From contig OZ244212.1 in the NCBI GenBank assembly GCA_965216695.1, positions 1,178,001 to 1,242,000 of the forward strand: a stretch of 64,000 bases of DNA, written 5' to 3'. This DNA comes from G965216695 sp965216695. GTDB taxonomy: Bacteria; Pseudomonadota; Gammaproteobacteria; Pseudomonadales; Azotimanducaceae. Positions 1 through 9,797 of this stretch are shown here, piece by piece; position 1 is the first letter of the stretch; each line of letters opens with the position of its first letter. The notes below the pieces were generated by a model. It ran no database searches and was not told the DNA's origin. It saw only the letters and a program-made list of their open reading frames with translations. The position numbers and the translations under genes are program-made.

Positions 1-411
1 GATCTTCGCGGTTTGTGGATAGCTGTTACCGGGCGGGTCGGCCACGTTGAGCGGATAGAGCAATGCGGTGAGCGGGTCGTAGTAACCGCAAGCGGAATCA
101 TCCACGATTCCGGGCCCAACAGCACTGCCGGCCTCGCCACCAACGACACGCTAGGCAGCGTGCTGTTCACACTCGGCGACAGGGAGTACTGCCCGCGCAC
201 CAGCGCCGGGACGCGTTGGCGTAACGGTGTCCTCAACTTTCAGGTTTTCGGCTGGGGACCAACAGTGGTGCGCCGCTACATGGACGGCGAGCAACTCGTG
301 TGGGAATACTTGGACGGCGTGGTCACGCGCATGGATCGCCTTTGCACACTCCCCGAGGCGCACAGAGTGCCTGCGCCGCGTGGACCGCGCTATTCATTGT
401 TGCCGACTTGA
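1..411 (+). CDS. Hypothetical protein, 5' end outside window
   Basis: The reading frame is open from the first base, so the gene probably starts upstream of the window; the only start inside is a TTG at 13. About 136 residues are visible, ending at 409-411. I do not recognise the family. The visible part has alternating hydrophobic and polar residues typical of a beta-rich fold, with two well-spaced Cys and no membrane segment. Its last 18 bases overlap the end of the convergent sulfatase gene, so the two 3' ends are packed tail to tail with no room for a separate terminator. Confidence 0.5.
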   Translation, partial: DLRGLWIAVTGRVGHVERIEQCGERVVVTASGIIHDSGPNSTAGLATNDTLGSVLFTLGDREYCPRTSAGTRWRNGVLNFQVFGWGPTVVRRYMDGEQLVWEYLDGVVTRMDRLCTLPEAHRVPAPRGPRYSLLPT

Positions 412-2244
412 GTCGGTCGGCGTGGGTCCTGTACCGGCGCCAGCCGCCGCGCGCTTCATTCGGTGAGCGACAATGAAGGGCAGCAGAATCAATGCCGCGA
501 GCAGGGCCACGATGATGGGTACGCGCACACGATCAACCAGATAGTTCGAAAGCAGCTGAGCGCTCTGCGAGTACCCCATTGGAAGCGGTAGAACGCCATG
601 TTCGCGGGAGAAAGCCTCATACCCCTCCAACATGCGCTGGAACCTCTCGGAATCGGATTCACTGAGATCGACCACCTCGCCCGGATCCTGCACGATGTTA
701 TACAGATACCACTCGCCATCGCCGCCCGGCGGACCATTGCGCACCAGTTTGTAATCGCCCTGAAAGAACGCCGCGTGGCCGGCAAGTTCGTACCCAACAG
801 CATCGTCGTCGCGATACACGCGGTCTACACGCCCCTCGAGCAACGGCATCAGGTTTCGTCCGCTGATGGGTAGCACCGGCCTGCCGGCGTAACGCGTGCC
901 CGGCGCGGCTACCCCGGCCATGGACAGGATTGTGGGCGTTATGTCGGTGGCCCAGGCGAACGCGTGCGTCACCCGCGGTGCGATCGCCAGCGGATCACCC
1001 GCAACGATCAGCGGTACACGCATTCCGCCCTCGCCGGTATAGAACTTATAAAACGCAAGCGGACTCACGGCGGCGCTCGCAAAACTCGGACTGATCGTGT
1101 TGTAGCTTCCCTTCAGCCCGAGGCGTTCGTAGTCCGCGTGGTATCCCAGACTCTCGTACATGCGCCGGCTCGCGAAGCCATGGGGATCGTCGGGTCCGCT
1201 CGCCTCTGCCCCATTGTCCGACGTGAACACAAACACCGTGTTTTCGAGTGCACCCCGCAGCCGCAGATATTCGAGCAGACGGCCGATATGAAAGTCCATG
1301 GCTTCGATCATGCCCGCGTACACGGCCATGCGCTTTGCTTCATAGCGCTTGCGCTCTGCATCGAGCAACGCCCAGTCTCCCGTGCCAGGCATGCGCACCA
1401 TATCGGTATCGTTAGGTACCAAACCCAGCTCCACCGCGCGTTGTCGCCGGCGCTCCCGCAGTGCATCCCAACCGTCGTCGTACACACCCGCGTAGCGGTC
1501 TATGAATTCCTGCGGCGCCTGCACGGGGATGTGGACAGCCTGGAACGGTATATAGGCGAAGAAGGGTCTGCCGTCTTCCAGGTTGTGATCGATGAACTCC
1601 ATGGTTTTGTCTACCAGAAACCGCGAGGAGTAAAAGTCGTCCGGAAGCTCGAACCGTTCGCCATCGGCGTACCAATTCGCCCGGTCGTAGATGGGTAGAT
1701 ACGGTCTCTGTTCCCAGTTGTCCGCGCCGGAATCCATCAGGGCCACGGTGCGTTCAAATCCGCGGCGGCTCGGACGTTTGTCCGGCGCAGAACCCAGATG
1801 CCATTTACCGGCCATGTAGGTGTGATATCCCGCATCTTCCAGGAGCGTTGCTACGGTTACCACGTTGTGGCCCAGCACACCCTGGTAGTTGTCGTGCGTG
1901 CGCTGCGCTGGCGCCAGCATCTCCGGAATGTTGGGCACGCCGGCCAGGTGGTTGTTTACACCGGTCAACAACATTGCCCGGGCGGGCGCGCAGTTAGCGG
2001 CCGTATGATAATTGGCAAAGCGAACGCCGCGTTGCGCCAACAACGACAGCACCGGCGTATTCACCTCGCCGCCGTAGGGCGCAATGTCCGTGTACCCGAG
2101 GTCGTCCGCCAGAATGAACACAATGTTGGGGCGGGCGTCTGCAGCCAGCGTAGCGCCCACAGCGTATCCGACGGCACCTAGTACCCATGCACAGACAACG
2201 ATCGCTGTCCGCATGTATATACGTCTCGGCACGCCGAATGACAT
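394..2244 (-). CDS. Secreted type I sulfatase (arylsulfatase family)
   Basis: Probable type I sulfatase hydrolysing sulfate esters in the periplasm. A signal peptide precedes the sulfatase start motif ARPNIVFILADDLGY. The formylglycine site is Cys85 in NCAPAR, matching C-x-P-x-R, so activity would need a formylglycine-generating enzyme encoded elsewhere. TSDNGAE lies in the expected metal-binding region. At 616 aa it is long because of a C-terminal hydrophobic helix (VPIIVALLAALILLPFIVAH) followed by basic residues, suggesting membrane anchoring. The start at 2244 lies 4 bases after the stop of the upstream membrane-protein gene, suggesting translational coupling; an ATG at 2214 would give a cleaner signal peptide. 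The substrate cannot be read from sequence. Confidence 0.9.
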   Translation of the reverse strand: MSFGVPRRIYMRTAIVVCAWVLGAVGYAVGATLAADARPNIVFILADDLGYTDIAPYGGEVNTPVLSLLAQRGVRFANYHTAANCAPARAMLLTGVNNHLAGVPNIPEMLAPAQRTHDNYQGVLGHNVVTVATLLEDAGYHTYMAGKWHLGSAPDKRPSRRGFERTVALMDSGADNWEQRPYLPIYDRANWYADGERFELPDDFYSSRFLVDKTMEFIDHNLEDGRPFFAYIPFQAVHIPVQAPQEFIDRYAGVYDDGWDALRERRRQRAVELGLVPNDTDMVRMPGTGDWALLDAERKRYEAKRMAVYAGMIEAMDFHIGRLLEYLRLRGALENTVFVFTSDNGAEASGPDDPHGFASRRMYESLGYHADYERLGLKGSYNTISPSFASAAVSPLAFYKFYTGEGGMRVPLIVAGDPLAIAPRVTHAFAWATDITPTILSMAGVAAPGTRYAGRPVLPISGRNLMPLLEGRVDRVYRDDDAVGYELAGHAAFFQGDYKLVRNGPPGGDGEWYLYNIVQDPGEVVDLSESDSERFQRMLEGYEAFSREHGVLPLPMGYSQSAQLLSNYLVDRVRVPIIVALLAALILLPFIVAHRMKRAAAGAGTGPTPTDSSRQQ

Positions 2245-2248
2245 CTCG

Positions 2249-2614
2249 TTAGTCCCGTTCCGGTAACCACCGCGACGCAGCGATTAGCATTGTGGCAACC
2301 ACGATCTCGAACGCGATCATTCCACCGGCAAACGCTGCTTCATGGAGACTCCATGCCAGCACCCGTCCAGCGGCCGCCAATCCAAGTAGCATTGCCGGGG
2401 GATAAAACCAGACACGGCGCCCACTGACCACACCGCACAGCGTGCATACACCTGCGGTTAGAAAGAACGCCGCAAAGTCACCAATCTGGGAACTCCGCCC
2501 GATCCCGCCCGCCAGCACGAATCCAAGTTCTGGCGCCACACCTCCCGGATCTACCAGCCAGCGCAGGCCCATCACCACGAACAGCACGGCCGGTACCGCG
2601 ACTGCAACTTTCAA
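2249..2614 (-). CDS. DUF4345-like four-helix membrane protein
   Basis: A 121-residue, almost entirely hydrophobic protein with about four membrane helices. The opening MGLRWLVDP and the following LG-rich segment resemble DUF4345 proteins, whose function is unknown. It is the first gene of a two-gene unit with the sulfatase, separated from it by only 4 bases, so the two are probably co-transcribed. Nothing suggests a catalytic role. Family assignment is by pattern only. Confidence 0.65.
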   Translation of the reverse strand: MKVAVAVPAVLFVVMGLRWLVDPGGVAPELGFVLAGGIGRSSQIGDFAAFFLTAGVCTLCGVVSGRRVWFYPPAMLLGLAAAGRVLAWSLHEAAFAGGMIAFEIVVATMLIAASRWLPERD

Positions 2615-2676
2615 AAGCGTTTTCAGATGGACCCCCGACCCAAACGGATGCGATCACTAACGGCGTGTAGGTGCTT

Positions 2677-2722
2677 GTTGATCTGCATCTGCATCAACGG
2701 CAAAGCCACTCCATTATATAAT
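2677..2722 (+). promoter_or_regulatory. Candidate promoter with inverted repeat upstream of the serine hydrolase
   Basis: A perfect -10 hexamer TATAAT occupies 2717-2722. An inverted repeat, GTTGAT (2677-2682) and ATCAAC (2693-2698) with a 10-base spacer, overlaps where a -35 box would lie; the bases there (about TCAACG) are a poor -35. This is the look of an activator- or repressor-controlled promoter for the gene at 2823, but no regulator is adjacent. The rest of 2615-2822 shows nothing else. Confidence 0.35.
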
Positions 2723-2822
2723 GACTTTCATTAGATAGTCTTTTTCCGGGTAACCCGAAAATCACCTGCGCCGCCACCAACGTTACAATAGAACTTCCTC
2801 TGCCTGACCTGCACCGCCAATC

Positions 2823-4415
2823 ATGAAAACAATCCCGCCGTTTCTATGTTTGCTCGCCGTCTCTCTGTACGGGTGCACCGCCGGTGAATTCGAACACGTT
2901 GCGGATTCGCCAGGTGGAGTCCCCCCGAAGACCGCCGCAAACGCCCCGGTTCACTCTGAGGACGCCGAGGTTGTGATGGTCCGCCGGGTGGAGGACTACT
3001 TCGCCGCATACGCCACCGGCGGCCGGGACGCCTACGCCGCGTGGCTGCGAGAAAATAGAACGGACGACGCCTATACCGCCGCGCCGCTCGAGGCACGCTT
3101 GGAGATGTACGCGTTCAGTTTCGAGCGCAGCGGCGCGCTCACGATCGTCGAAAGCACCCAGCTAACACCGTTCATGATCGAGGTAGTGGCTCGCCCCGAG
3201 CGAGGACGGTTGCGCGAGCGGATCGTATTCCACTTTGACCCGAGTCCGCCCTACCTGATCGGCCCGATGGAGACAGGCGCCGTAGTGGATCTCCCCGCAA
3301 CGTGGAACAGCATGCGCGAGTTCGCCACGGAATTGCAGCGGGCGTCAGGCATTCCAGCGGTCGCGCTCGGTGTGATGATTGCTGGCCAGATCGTCGATCA
3401 AGCAGTAGTTGGGACGCGCACCGTCGGCCGGGACGACCCCGCGCAACTTGCCGATACGTTTCACTGGGGTTCAATCACCAAAGCGGTTACCGGCACCGTG
3501 ATAGGAAAGCTGATCGAAGACGGTGAGCTGGCGTGGCACACGCGCATCGGGGATGCACTCTCCGGCACACCCATGCGCGACGCCTACCGCGACGCCACCA
3601 TATCGCAGTTGATGTGCCACGAGGCCGGTATACCGCCGTACGGCGATTTCTCGGAAGACCTGGTCGCAACGATCCTCGCTACAGCCAACGACAGCTCCGA
3701 CACCGAAGCACGCCGTGCGTTCGTGCGCCACGCGCTGCTGGACGAGCCGGTGGCACCCGCGGGCGCAGAACATGTGTACTCCAACGCCGGTATATCGATC
3801 GCCGGGTACATTGCGGAAGCGGCAACGGGCGAGAGCTGGGAGTCTCTGGTGCGCAAACACGTTTTCGACCCGGCGGAGATGACGACCGCCGGATTCGGAT
3901 GGCCGGTGACCGCCGAGCGGACCGATCAGCCACAGGGACACATCGGCGACGGACCGCACAACTACGATCCAATGCCGGTTGGTGCCATGCGCACCCTTCT
4001 GACCATGACCGCGCCCGCCGGCAATGTGAGGTCATCCGTTGCCGATCTGCTGCGCTTCGGCAACCTGCACCTGCAAGGGATGAACGGCGAGGACGGCTAT
4101 CTGAAAAGTGATACCGTGACGGCCCTTCACACGCCTCGACCAGGCGCCGTGCCCTGGCAGGATTCGAACTATACGTTCGGTTGGGGCCACAACGAATGCC
4201 GCAATTTCTTCGACGCCCCCGCGTGCCACGGGCACAACGGCGGCGCCGGCACCTTCTACGCCGAGATTAAAATCATACCCGGAAGAGACATGGTGATTGC
4301 CTACATGGGCAACGCTGCCGAGCCGACCGAGGTGATCGCACAGCAGGTCTTTGCCGCAGTGTACGAACGATATGCGGGACCCCGCCCTAACGTTCCGCGA
4401 GACACGCTCGAATGA
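2823..4415 (+). CDS. Lipoprotein serine hydrolase, class C beta-lactamase/esterase fold
   Basis: Penicillin-binding-protein-like serine hydrolase (beta-lactamase class C/EstB group). The N-terminus is a lipoprotein signal with the lipid-accepting Cys at residue 18 (SLYGC). Residues 40-150 form an N-terminal region resembling the small extra domain of some family members. The nucleophile motif is SITK (Ser217, Lys220), the second motif is YSN in YSNAGISIAGY, and the third is HNGG in CHGHNGGAGTFYAE, replacing the KTG of true beta-lactamases. The natural substrate could be an ester, amide or D-peptide; antibiotic resistance should not be assumed. The 3' end overlaps the convergent decarboxylase gene by 29 bases. 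Confidence 0.85.
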   Translation: MKTIPPFLCLLAVSLYGCTAGEFEHVADSPGGVPPKTAANAPVHSEDAEVVMVRRVEDYFAAYATGGRDAYAAWLRENRTDDAYTAAPLEARLEMYAFSFERSGALTIVESTQLTPFMIEVVARPERGRLRERIVFHFDPSPPYLIGPMETGAVVDLPATWNSMREFATELQRASGIPAVALGVMIAGQIVDQAVVGTRTVGRDDPAQLADTFHWGSITKAVTGTVIGKLIEDGELAWHTRIGDALSGTPMRDAYRDATISQLMCHEAGIPPYGDFSEDLVATILATANDSSDTEARRAFVRHALLDEPVAPAGAEHVYSNAGISIAGYIAEAATGESWESLVRKHVFDPAEMTTAGFGWPVTAERTDQPQGHIGDGPHNYDPMPVGAMRTLLTMTAPAGNVRSSVADLLRFGNLHLQGMNGEDGYLKSDTVTALHTPRPGAVPWQDSNYTFGWGHNECRNFFDAPACHGHNGGAGTFYAEIKIIPGRDMVIAYMGNAAEPTEVIAQQVFAAVYERYAGPRPNVPRDTLE

Positions 4416-5784
4416 TATCTACCGCACGCGCCACATGCTGGTGGTGCGTGCGATGACTCAGTATCGAAAGGCGCAGCGCAAAGCGTTCCCCGAGCACGGT
4501 TCCTGACAATAACACTTCGTTGTGCCCATTCACCCGCTCCATCAACGCTCGGCTGGGGCCATCGTCATTTCCGCGTACCCGGAACACTACAGTGGTCAAC
4601 TCGGGTCGATTGAGCACTTCCAACTCGGACAAGCCATTAAGTTCCTGATGCGCCCATTCCGCCAGATCAAGCTTTTCATCTAACGCGGCCTCGAACGCCT
4701 CCTCGCCGTGCAACTTGAGCGGCAGCCAGACCTTCAATCCGCGATGCTCACGCGACAGCTCCACAGACAGACTCAACGGGTCGTAGTGGGTTGCCGTGTC
4801 ATCCAGATCCGGCATGTAGTCGCCGCGCATTTCGTGCGCCTGTATCAATGCACCGGCGTCCTTCACCAGAAGGCTACCCGTGCCATAGGGTAGAAACAGG
4901 CCCTTATGCGGATCCAGCGTAATCGAGTCGGCGGTGTGTAAGCCCTGCAAACGCGCCTTGCCCCGCTCGGTGAGCACAAACGCACCGCCGTATGCGGCGT
5001 CGATGTGGTACCAGAGGTTTTCTTCGGCGCACAACTCACTCAACGGTTCGAGTGGATCGATGCTGCCGGTGTTGGTGGTGCCAGCGCTCGCAACCACCAG
5101 AAACGGGGTCAAACCGTCCCGTCGATCCTGCCGAATCTGCGCCGCCAGGGCATCCACATCCAGCCAGTAGCGCGTATCACTCGGCAACATACGCAGGTTG
5201 CGTCTAGAGAAGCCCGCCAGATTCGCCGCTTTCATCACCGAGTGGTGGGTTTGATCGGAGCAATACAGCACGCCGCCGAGGAAGTCTTCCGGCAACTTGG
5301 CCCGCCGCGCCGTAACGATCGCAGTGAAATTGGCGAGCGAGCCGCCCGTGGTCAGCACCCCCGACGCCTCGGGCCCATAGCCTACCCAGCGCGCGAACGT
5401 CTGAATCACCTCATGTTCCAGCCGGGCGAGCCGCGGCGCCGCAAACCGGGCCGTACCGTATCGGTTGAACGACTTGATCAGCCACTCGGCCAGTGCCGAG
5501 GTAACGAGACCTCCGCCGGGAATGAACGCCATGAAACCCGGATGCGCGGTATTCAGGCCGCTCGCAAAGAGTTCCCGCAGCCAGGATGCCAGGTCTTTAG
5601 CGCTAAAGTCGGACTCGTCCTCCGGCGCGAAAGGTCTGTGGGGTTGCGACGCAATCGGCGCGTTCTCAAGACCGCCAAGCTCCGCCTCGATCAGCTCCCT
5701 AATGATCTCCACAAGCGCCCGCCACTCGTCCGGCGAGGGGTCGAGGTCGAGCAATGGATACGGAAAGGAAGATGAATCCGCCAT
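4387..5784 (-). CDS. PLP-dependent group II decarboxylase (aromatic amino-acid type)
   Basis: Pyridoxal-phosphate-dependent decarboxylase of the glutamate/aromatic-L-amino-acid group. The cofactor lysine lies in DPHKGLFLP, preceded by the HIDAAYGG aspartate motif, and TTGGSLANF matches the phosphate-binding region. Amine formation from an L-amino acid is expected; sequence alone does not distinguish aromatic, glutamate or aspartate substrates. I use the ATG at 5784, giving about 465 aa, the usual length. An in-frame ATG at 5874 would add a 30-residue tail unlike the family and leave only 35 bases to the divergent gene. It is transcribed away from the enoyl-CoA hydratase. Confidence 0.87.
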   Translation of the reverse strand: MADSSSFPYPLLDLDPSPDEWRALVEIIRELIEAELGGLENAPIASQPHRPFAPEDESDFSAKDLASWLRELFASGLNTAHPGFMAFIPGGGLVTSALAEWLIKSFNRYGTARFAAPRLARLEHEVIQTFARWVGYGPEASGVLTTGGSLANFTAIVTARRAKLPEDFLGGVLYCSDQTHHSVMKAANLAGFSRRNLRMLPSDTRYWLDVDALAAQIRQDRRDGLTPFLVVASAGTTNTGSIDPLEPLSELCAEENLWYHIDAAYGGAFVLTERGKARLQGLHTADSITLDPHKGLFLPYGTGSLLVKDAGALIQAHEMRGDYMPDLDDTATHYDPLSLSVELSREHRGLKVWLPLKLHGEEAFEAALDEKLDLAEWAHQELNGLSELEVLNRPELTTVVFRVRGNDDGPSRALMERVNGHNEVLLSGTVLGERFALRLSILSHRTHHQHVARAVDIIRACLAER

Positions 5785-5909
5785 GGCCCGCGATTGTACC
5801 GGATTGTCCTTACCGGAAGATGCAGGTAGTGCGCGGTCGCCGCCCGCCACGCGAGCCCGGAAAGAGGGTAGCATCCACTACCAACTGAAACTGTTTCACG
5901 GAAGCACTG

Positions 5910-6716
5910 ATGAACTACGAAACCATTCAGCTCGAACGTGTGGATGGCGTGTCCACGCTCACCCTGAATCGCCCGGAATCGCTGAACGCGATGACGCGTC
6001 AAATGAGTGTGGAACTCAATCACGCCTTTGCACAGGTGCGTGATGACAGCGAGTCTCGCGCGCTGGTTATCACCGGCGCGGGGCGTGCATTCTGTGCGGG
6101 AGAAGACGTGAAGCAGCGACCCGCCGACTCTTCGGAACTGCGAGCGCGCAGTACCCCGATCGGCAAACTGGCGCGCGGTCCGCAGGCACCGTTGGAGTTC
6201 GCCGAAGCCTTTCGCAATATGCCCAAACCGACAATTGCCGCGGTTAACGGCGCGGCGGTTGGTCAGGGCTTGAGCCTGGCGCTGGCATGCGACATGCGGC
6301 TCGCATCGGAAACGGCGCGTTTCGGCGCAATCTGGGCGCTGCGCGGCATACCGCCCGAATCGGCGGGCGCGTACTTGCTCACCCAGCTCGTAGGTCCCGC
6401 AAAAGCGTGTGAGCTGATCTTCAGCGGCAAGATTGTCGAAGCTCAAGAGGCACTCGACTTGGGGCTCGCAAACAAAGTGGTGCCGGCATCCGAGTTTGCC
6501 GAGGCAACACAAACCTTCGCGGCGGAGGTAACAGCCGGCGCCCCAGTCGCGATCGGCCTCTCCAAGATGATGATCTATCAGGCGCTGGAATCCAGCCTGG
6601 CCGTACATGGCCGGTTGGACTTTCTCGGTCAGCAATACGCTTTCAACACGGAAGATCGGGAAGAAGGGATTCGGTCGTTTCTTGAAAAGCGACCGGCTGA
6701 GTTTCGAGGGACGTAG
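5910..6716 (+). CDS. Enoyl-CoA hydratase/isomerase family protein
   Basis: Crotonase-fold protein of 268 aa acting on acyl-CoA thioesters in the cytoplasm. The first oxyanion-hole segment is GRAFCAGEDVKQR and the second is NGAAVGQGLSLALACDMRLA. The usual first catalytic Glu of hydratases is not obvious (RGIPPESAG has a Glu in the second position), so hydratase and isomerase activity cannot be separated. A GGAAG ribosome site sits about 6 bases before the ATG. It stands alone, divergent from the decarboxylase. Confidence 0.85.
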   Translation: MNYETIQLERVDGVSTLTLNRPESLNAMTRQMSVELNHAFAQVRDDSESRALVITGAGRAFCAGEDVKQRPADSSELRARSTPIGKLARGPQAPLEFAEAFRNMPKPTIAAVNGAAVGQGLSLALACDMRLASETARFGAIWALRGIPPESAGAYLLTQLVGPAKACELIFSGKIVEAQEALDLGLANKVVPASEFAEATQTFAAEVTAGAPVAIGLSKMMIYQALESSLAVHGRLDFLGQQYAFNTEDREEGIRSFLEKRPAEFRGT

Positions 6717-7013
6717 TCGGGAGGCGCTAGCGCGACGCACTGAAGAATCGCAAACATTGACGGAGCGGCAACGTACATGACCGATCAGAAGGCGAGAATC
6801 CGGTGCCACCATGAGGGGGAAAATTGTCAAACGACTCCCTCCCCTGTGTCACCGCCAAACCCGCTTCAAGCGCGCCGACCAACTGACGAGTTCGTCTCGG
6901 ACATTGCACGAAGTAGGCCCCTTTTACGTTCCTGCCTTTCCTCAACTTGCGTATGTTGATCTACTAAGCACCTTCTATACCTCGCGTTGTTAATCACCCG
7001 ACGGAGCCAGACT

Positions 7014-8021
7014 ATGGATAAGCGCAGAATGGGCCGATATGGACTCGAAGTACCGGCATTGTGTTTAGGAACAATGACCTTCGGTTTGCAAGTAGCCGAA
7101 GCAGAATCACGGACGATTCTTGATAAGGCGTTCGATAACCGGCTGAGCTTCCTGGACACCTCGGATGCCTATCCCCTGGGTGGATCGCTGGAAACCATGG
7201 GAGAAACCGAGGCCATTATCGGGCGCTGGATGAAAGACAAAGGCAACCGAGAGGACCTGATTATTGCCACCAAGTGTTTTGCGCCCACCCGCCGAGGTCC
7301 AAACAATTGGGGCTTGTCCCGGCAGCATATTATGGAATCCGTCGAAAAGAGCCTCGGACGTTTAGGAACCGACTACATCGACCTCTATCAATCGCACGGA
7401 TTCGATCCCTACACACCGTTGGACGAGACTCTGCGAGCGTTCGAAGACCTGATCACGACGGGCAAGGTCCGCTATGTAGGCTGCTCGAACTATCGTGCAT
7501 GGCAACTGGGCGAAGCGTTGCGAACAGCGGACCGGCTGGGCGTGGGTGGTTACGTTTCTATCCAACCCAGGTACAACCTCCTCTATCGTGACATTGAGGT
7601 TGATCTGCTACCGCTTTGCCTCGACCAGGGAATCGGCGTGATCTCCTATAACCCATTGGCAGGCGGTTTTCTCTCGGGCAAGTACAAACCCGGCCAGGAA
7701 CCGGAAGACGGTACGCGCTTTACGCTGGGAACTGCGGCGGATCGCTATCAGGCACGCTACTGGCACGATGCCCAGTTCCAGGCGGTAGAGGCGCTCAAAG
7801 CAGTCGTCGAAGGCAAAGGATTAGATATGGTGTCCGTCGCTGTCGCGTGGGTGCTAAATCAACCGGCGATAACGTCAGCGATCATTGGTGCGTCCCATCC
7901 GGACCAGCTGGACGCGAATTTGGCAGCTCTTGAAGTAACCTTTGACGAAGAGTTAACGGGGGCATGTGAAGCCGCATGGTGGTCTTTACCCCGGCGTCCC
8001 GTGGATGGGGGTTATCAGTAG
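7014..8021 (+). CDS. Aldo/keto reductase
   Basis: NAD(P)H-dependent oxidoreductase of the aldo/keto reductase superfamily, 335 aa, TIM-barrel. The catalytic tetrad is visible: Asp in FLDTSDAYP, Tyr in the same segment, Lys in IIATKCF and His in YQSHGFDP. The C-terminal SAIIGASHPDQL matches the cofactor phosphate-binding region. I choose the ATG at 7014, preceded by GGAG at good spacing, over an in-frame TTG at 6987. The roughly 300 bases upstream (6717-7013) contain no convincing gene. It lies 37 bases before the amidohydrolase and probably shares its transcript. Substrate unknown. Confidence 0.9.
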   Translation: MDKRRMGRYGLEVPALCLGTMTFGLQVAEAESRTILDKAFDNRLSFLDTSDAYPLGGSLETMGETEAIIGRWMKDKGNREDLIIATKCFAPTRRGPNNWGLSRQHIMESVEKSLGRLGTDYIDLYQSHGFDPYTPLDETLRAFEDLITTGKVRYVGCSNYRAWQLGEALRTADRLGVGGYVSIQPRYNLLYRDIEVDLLPLCLDQGIGVISYNPLAGGFLSGKYKPGQEPEDGTRFTLGTAADRYQARYWHDAQFQAVEALKAVVEGKGLDMVSVAVAWVLNQPAITSAIIGASHPDQLDANLAALEVTFDEELTGACEAAWWSLPRRPVDGGYQ

Positions 8022-8058
8022 CCTGTATCATTTAGAGGGCGAATAGCCGGAGAAAGCA

Positions 8059-9759
8059 ATGCACGACCTGATCATACGAAATGGCACCATTATCGATGGC
8101 TCCGGCGGCGATCGTTTTGTCGGCGATGTCGCGGTCGACGGAGACCGGATCAGCGCCGTGGGTAAGGTGACGGGCTCAGCGAAGCGGGAAATCGACGCCA
8201 CAGACCACCTCGTGTGTCCTGGCTGGGTCGATGTGCACACACACTATGATGGCCAAGCAACGTGGGATCCCGTGTTAGCGCCATCCAGCTGGCATGGCGT
8301 AACCACGGTGGTAATGGGTAACTGCGGCGTTGGATTCGCACCGGTTCGGCCAGGCGCAGAAAATTTCCTCATCGAACTCATGGAAGGGGTAGAGGACATC
8401 CCAGGATCCGCATTGGCGGACGGCATCAACTGGCAGTGGGAGTCGTTCCCGGAATATCTAGACGCCCTTGAAAAGCTACCAAGGGCCATTGATGTCGGCA
8501 CGCAAGTGCCGCACGGGGCCGTGCGAGCATACGTCATGGGCGAACGGTGCAACACCGACGATGACCTTCCAACAGATCAAGAACTTCAACGCATGTGCGC
8601 AATCACCCGCGAAGGAATCGCCGCAGGCGCGCTCGGGTTTTCGTCCTCACGCACGTTGCTGCACAAAGACAAACGCGGCATACATGTGCCCGGCACCTTC
8701 GCCAGTTCAGACGAGATGCTGGCGCTTGGATTGTCCATGAAAGGGCTGAAACACGGCGTGTTCGAACTTGTGTCAGATCATCTGGGCGATGACGATGAAT
8801 GGCAATGGGTAATACAGTTTGCACGCGAAACGGGATTAAAGGTAACTCTCGTGGGCACCTCGCTCGAGGCATATCACGGCGACCGCGTTTATCACATGGC
8901 CCGGGAGGCCCGCGCCGAGGGGATTGAAATTCGTCCCCAAACCGCAGCGCGGCCAACCGGTGTGCTGCACGGACTGCAGTCGAACTTTCATCTATTCCTG
9001 GGTCACCCGACATTCCGTAAGGAAATCCACGGCCTGCCGCTCGCAGAGCAGGTGTCGAAACTGCGTCAACCACACATGCGCGCACGGTTGTTAGCGGAAC
9101 AAAGTGATATCCACCTATCGGCATTGGGGAATACGGCCGAAGAGTTATTGTGGCTTGTGTATCCGTTGGGGGACCCACCCAACTACGAACAATCCCGCAG
9201 CGAAAGTGTCGCCGGTCTCGCCGAGGCCAAAGGCGTGTCACCCTGGGAAATGATGTACGACCTACTGCTGCGCGGCGAAGGCAAAGAACTGTTCTATCAG
9301 CCTCTGGGAAGCTTCCACGGCAATTCGCTCGACTACTTTCACCGGGTGATGCAAATGCCCGAGGCGATGTTCGGTCTGTCAGACGGTGGCGCGCACTGCG
9401 GCGTAATTGCGGACGCCGGCATGCCGAGCTACGTGATGTCGTTCTGGGGGCGTGACCGAAACAAGGGTGAGAAGCTGCCGCTCGAGTTTCTTGTGCGCAA
9501 ACTGTCACGGGATACCGCAGAAGTGTACGGCATGCACGATCGCGGCCTGCTTGCCGCGGGTTTGAAAGCGGACATCAATGTGATTGACTTCGGCGCACTA
9601 CAGCTCCACCGACCGGAAGCGGTGTATGATCTGCCACTCGGCGGTAAACGCCTCATCCAGCGGGTGGACGGTTATCAACACACCATCAAGAGTGGCAAGG
9701 TGACCTTCGAAAACGGCACCCACACCGGGGCACTGCCTGGCGTACTCGTACGCGGGTGA
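8059..9759 (+). CDS. N-acyl-D-amino-acid deacylase-like amidohydrolase
   Basis: Amidohydrolase-superfamily enzyme of 566 aa in the D-aminoacylase/N-acyl-D-glutamate deacylase group, which cleaves N-acyl bonds of D-amino acids. The N-terminal beta-sandwich (LIIRNGTIIDGSG) leads into the metal motif GWVDVHTHYDGQ and the family segment VMGNCGVGFAPVR. SDGGAHCG near residue 445 provides the later Asp/His ligands, and the C-terminus closes the sandwich (ADINVIDF). GGAGAAAG precedes the ATG. A paralogue with the same architecture lies at 36577-38301. The related genes also include many uncharacterised amidohydrolases, so the substrate is inferred. Confidence 0.87.
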   Translation: MHDLIIRNGTIIDGSGGDRFVGDVAVDGDRISAVGKVTGSAKREIDATDHLVCPGWVDVHTHYDGQATWDPVLAPSSWHGVTTVVMGNCGVGFAPVRPGAENFLIELMEGVEDIPGSALADGINWQWESFPEYLDALEKLPRAIDVGTQVPHGAVRAYVMGERCNTDDDLPTDQELQRMCAITREGIAAGALGFSSSRTLLHKDKRGIHVPGTFASSDEMLALGLSMKGLKHGVFELVSDHLGDDDEWQWVIQFARETGLKVTLVGTSLEAYHGDRVYHMAREARAEGIEIRPQTAARPTGVLHGLQSNFHLFLGHPTFRKEIHGLPLAEQVSKLRQPHMRARLLAEQSDIHLSALGNTAEELLWLVYPLGDPPNYEQSRSESVAGLAEAKGVSPWEMMYDLLLRGEGKELFYQPLGSFHGNSLDYFHRVMQMPEAMFGLSDGGAHCGVIADAGMPSYVMSFWGRDRNKGEKLPLEFLVRKLSRDTAEVYGMHDRGLLAAGLKADINVIDFGALQLHRPEAVYDLPLGGKRLIQRVDGYQHTIKSGKVTFENGTHTGALPGVLVRG

Positions 9760-9797
9760 CGCGCCCGGCATTCTTGTCGCGTACTAGCGGCGCAAAC

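Noticed and set aside
2823..4415. Antibiotic resistance role for the beta-lactamase-fold protein
   Set aside because: The third motif is HNGG-like instead of KTG, and lipoprotein anchoring fits esterase- or peptidase-type members better.
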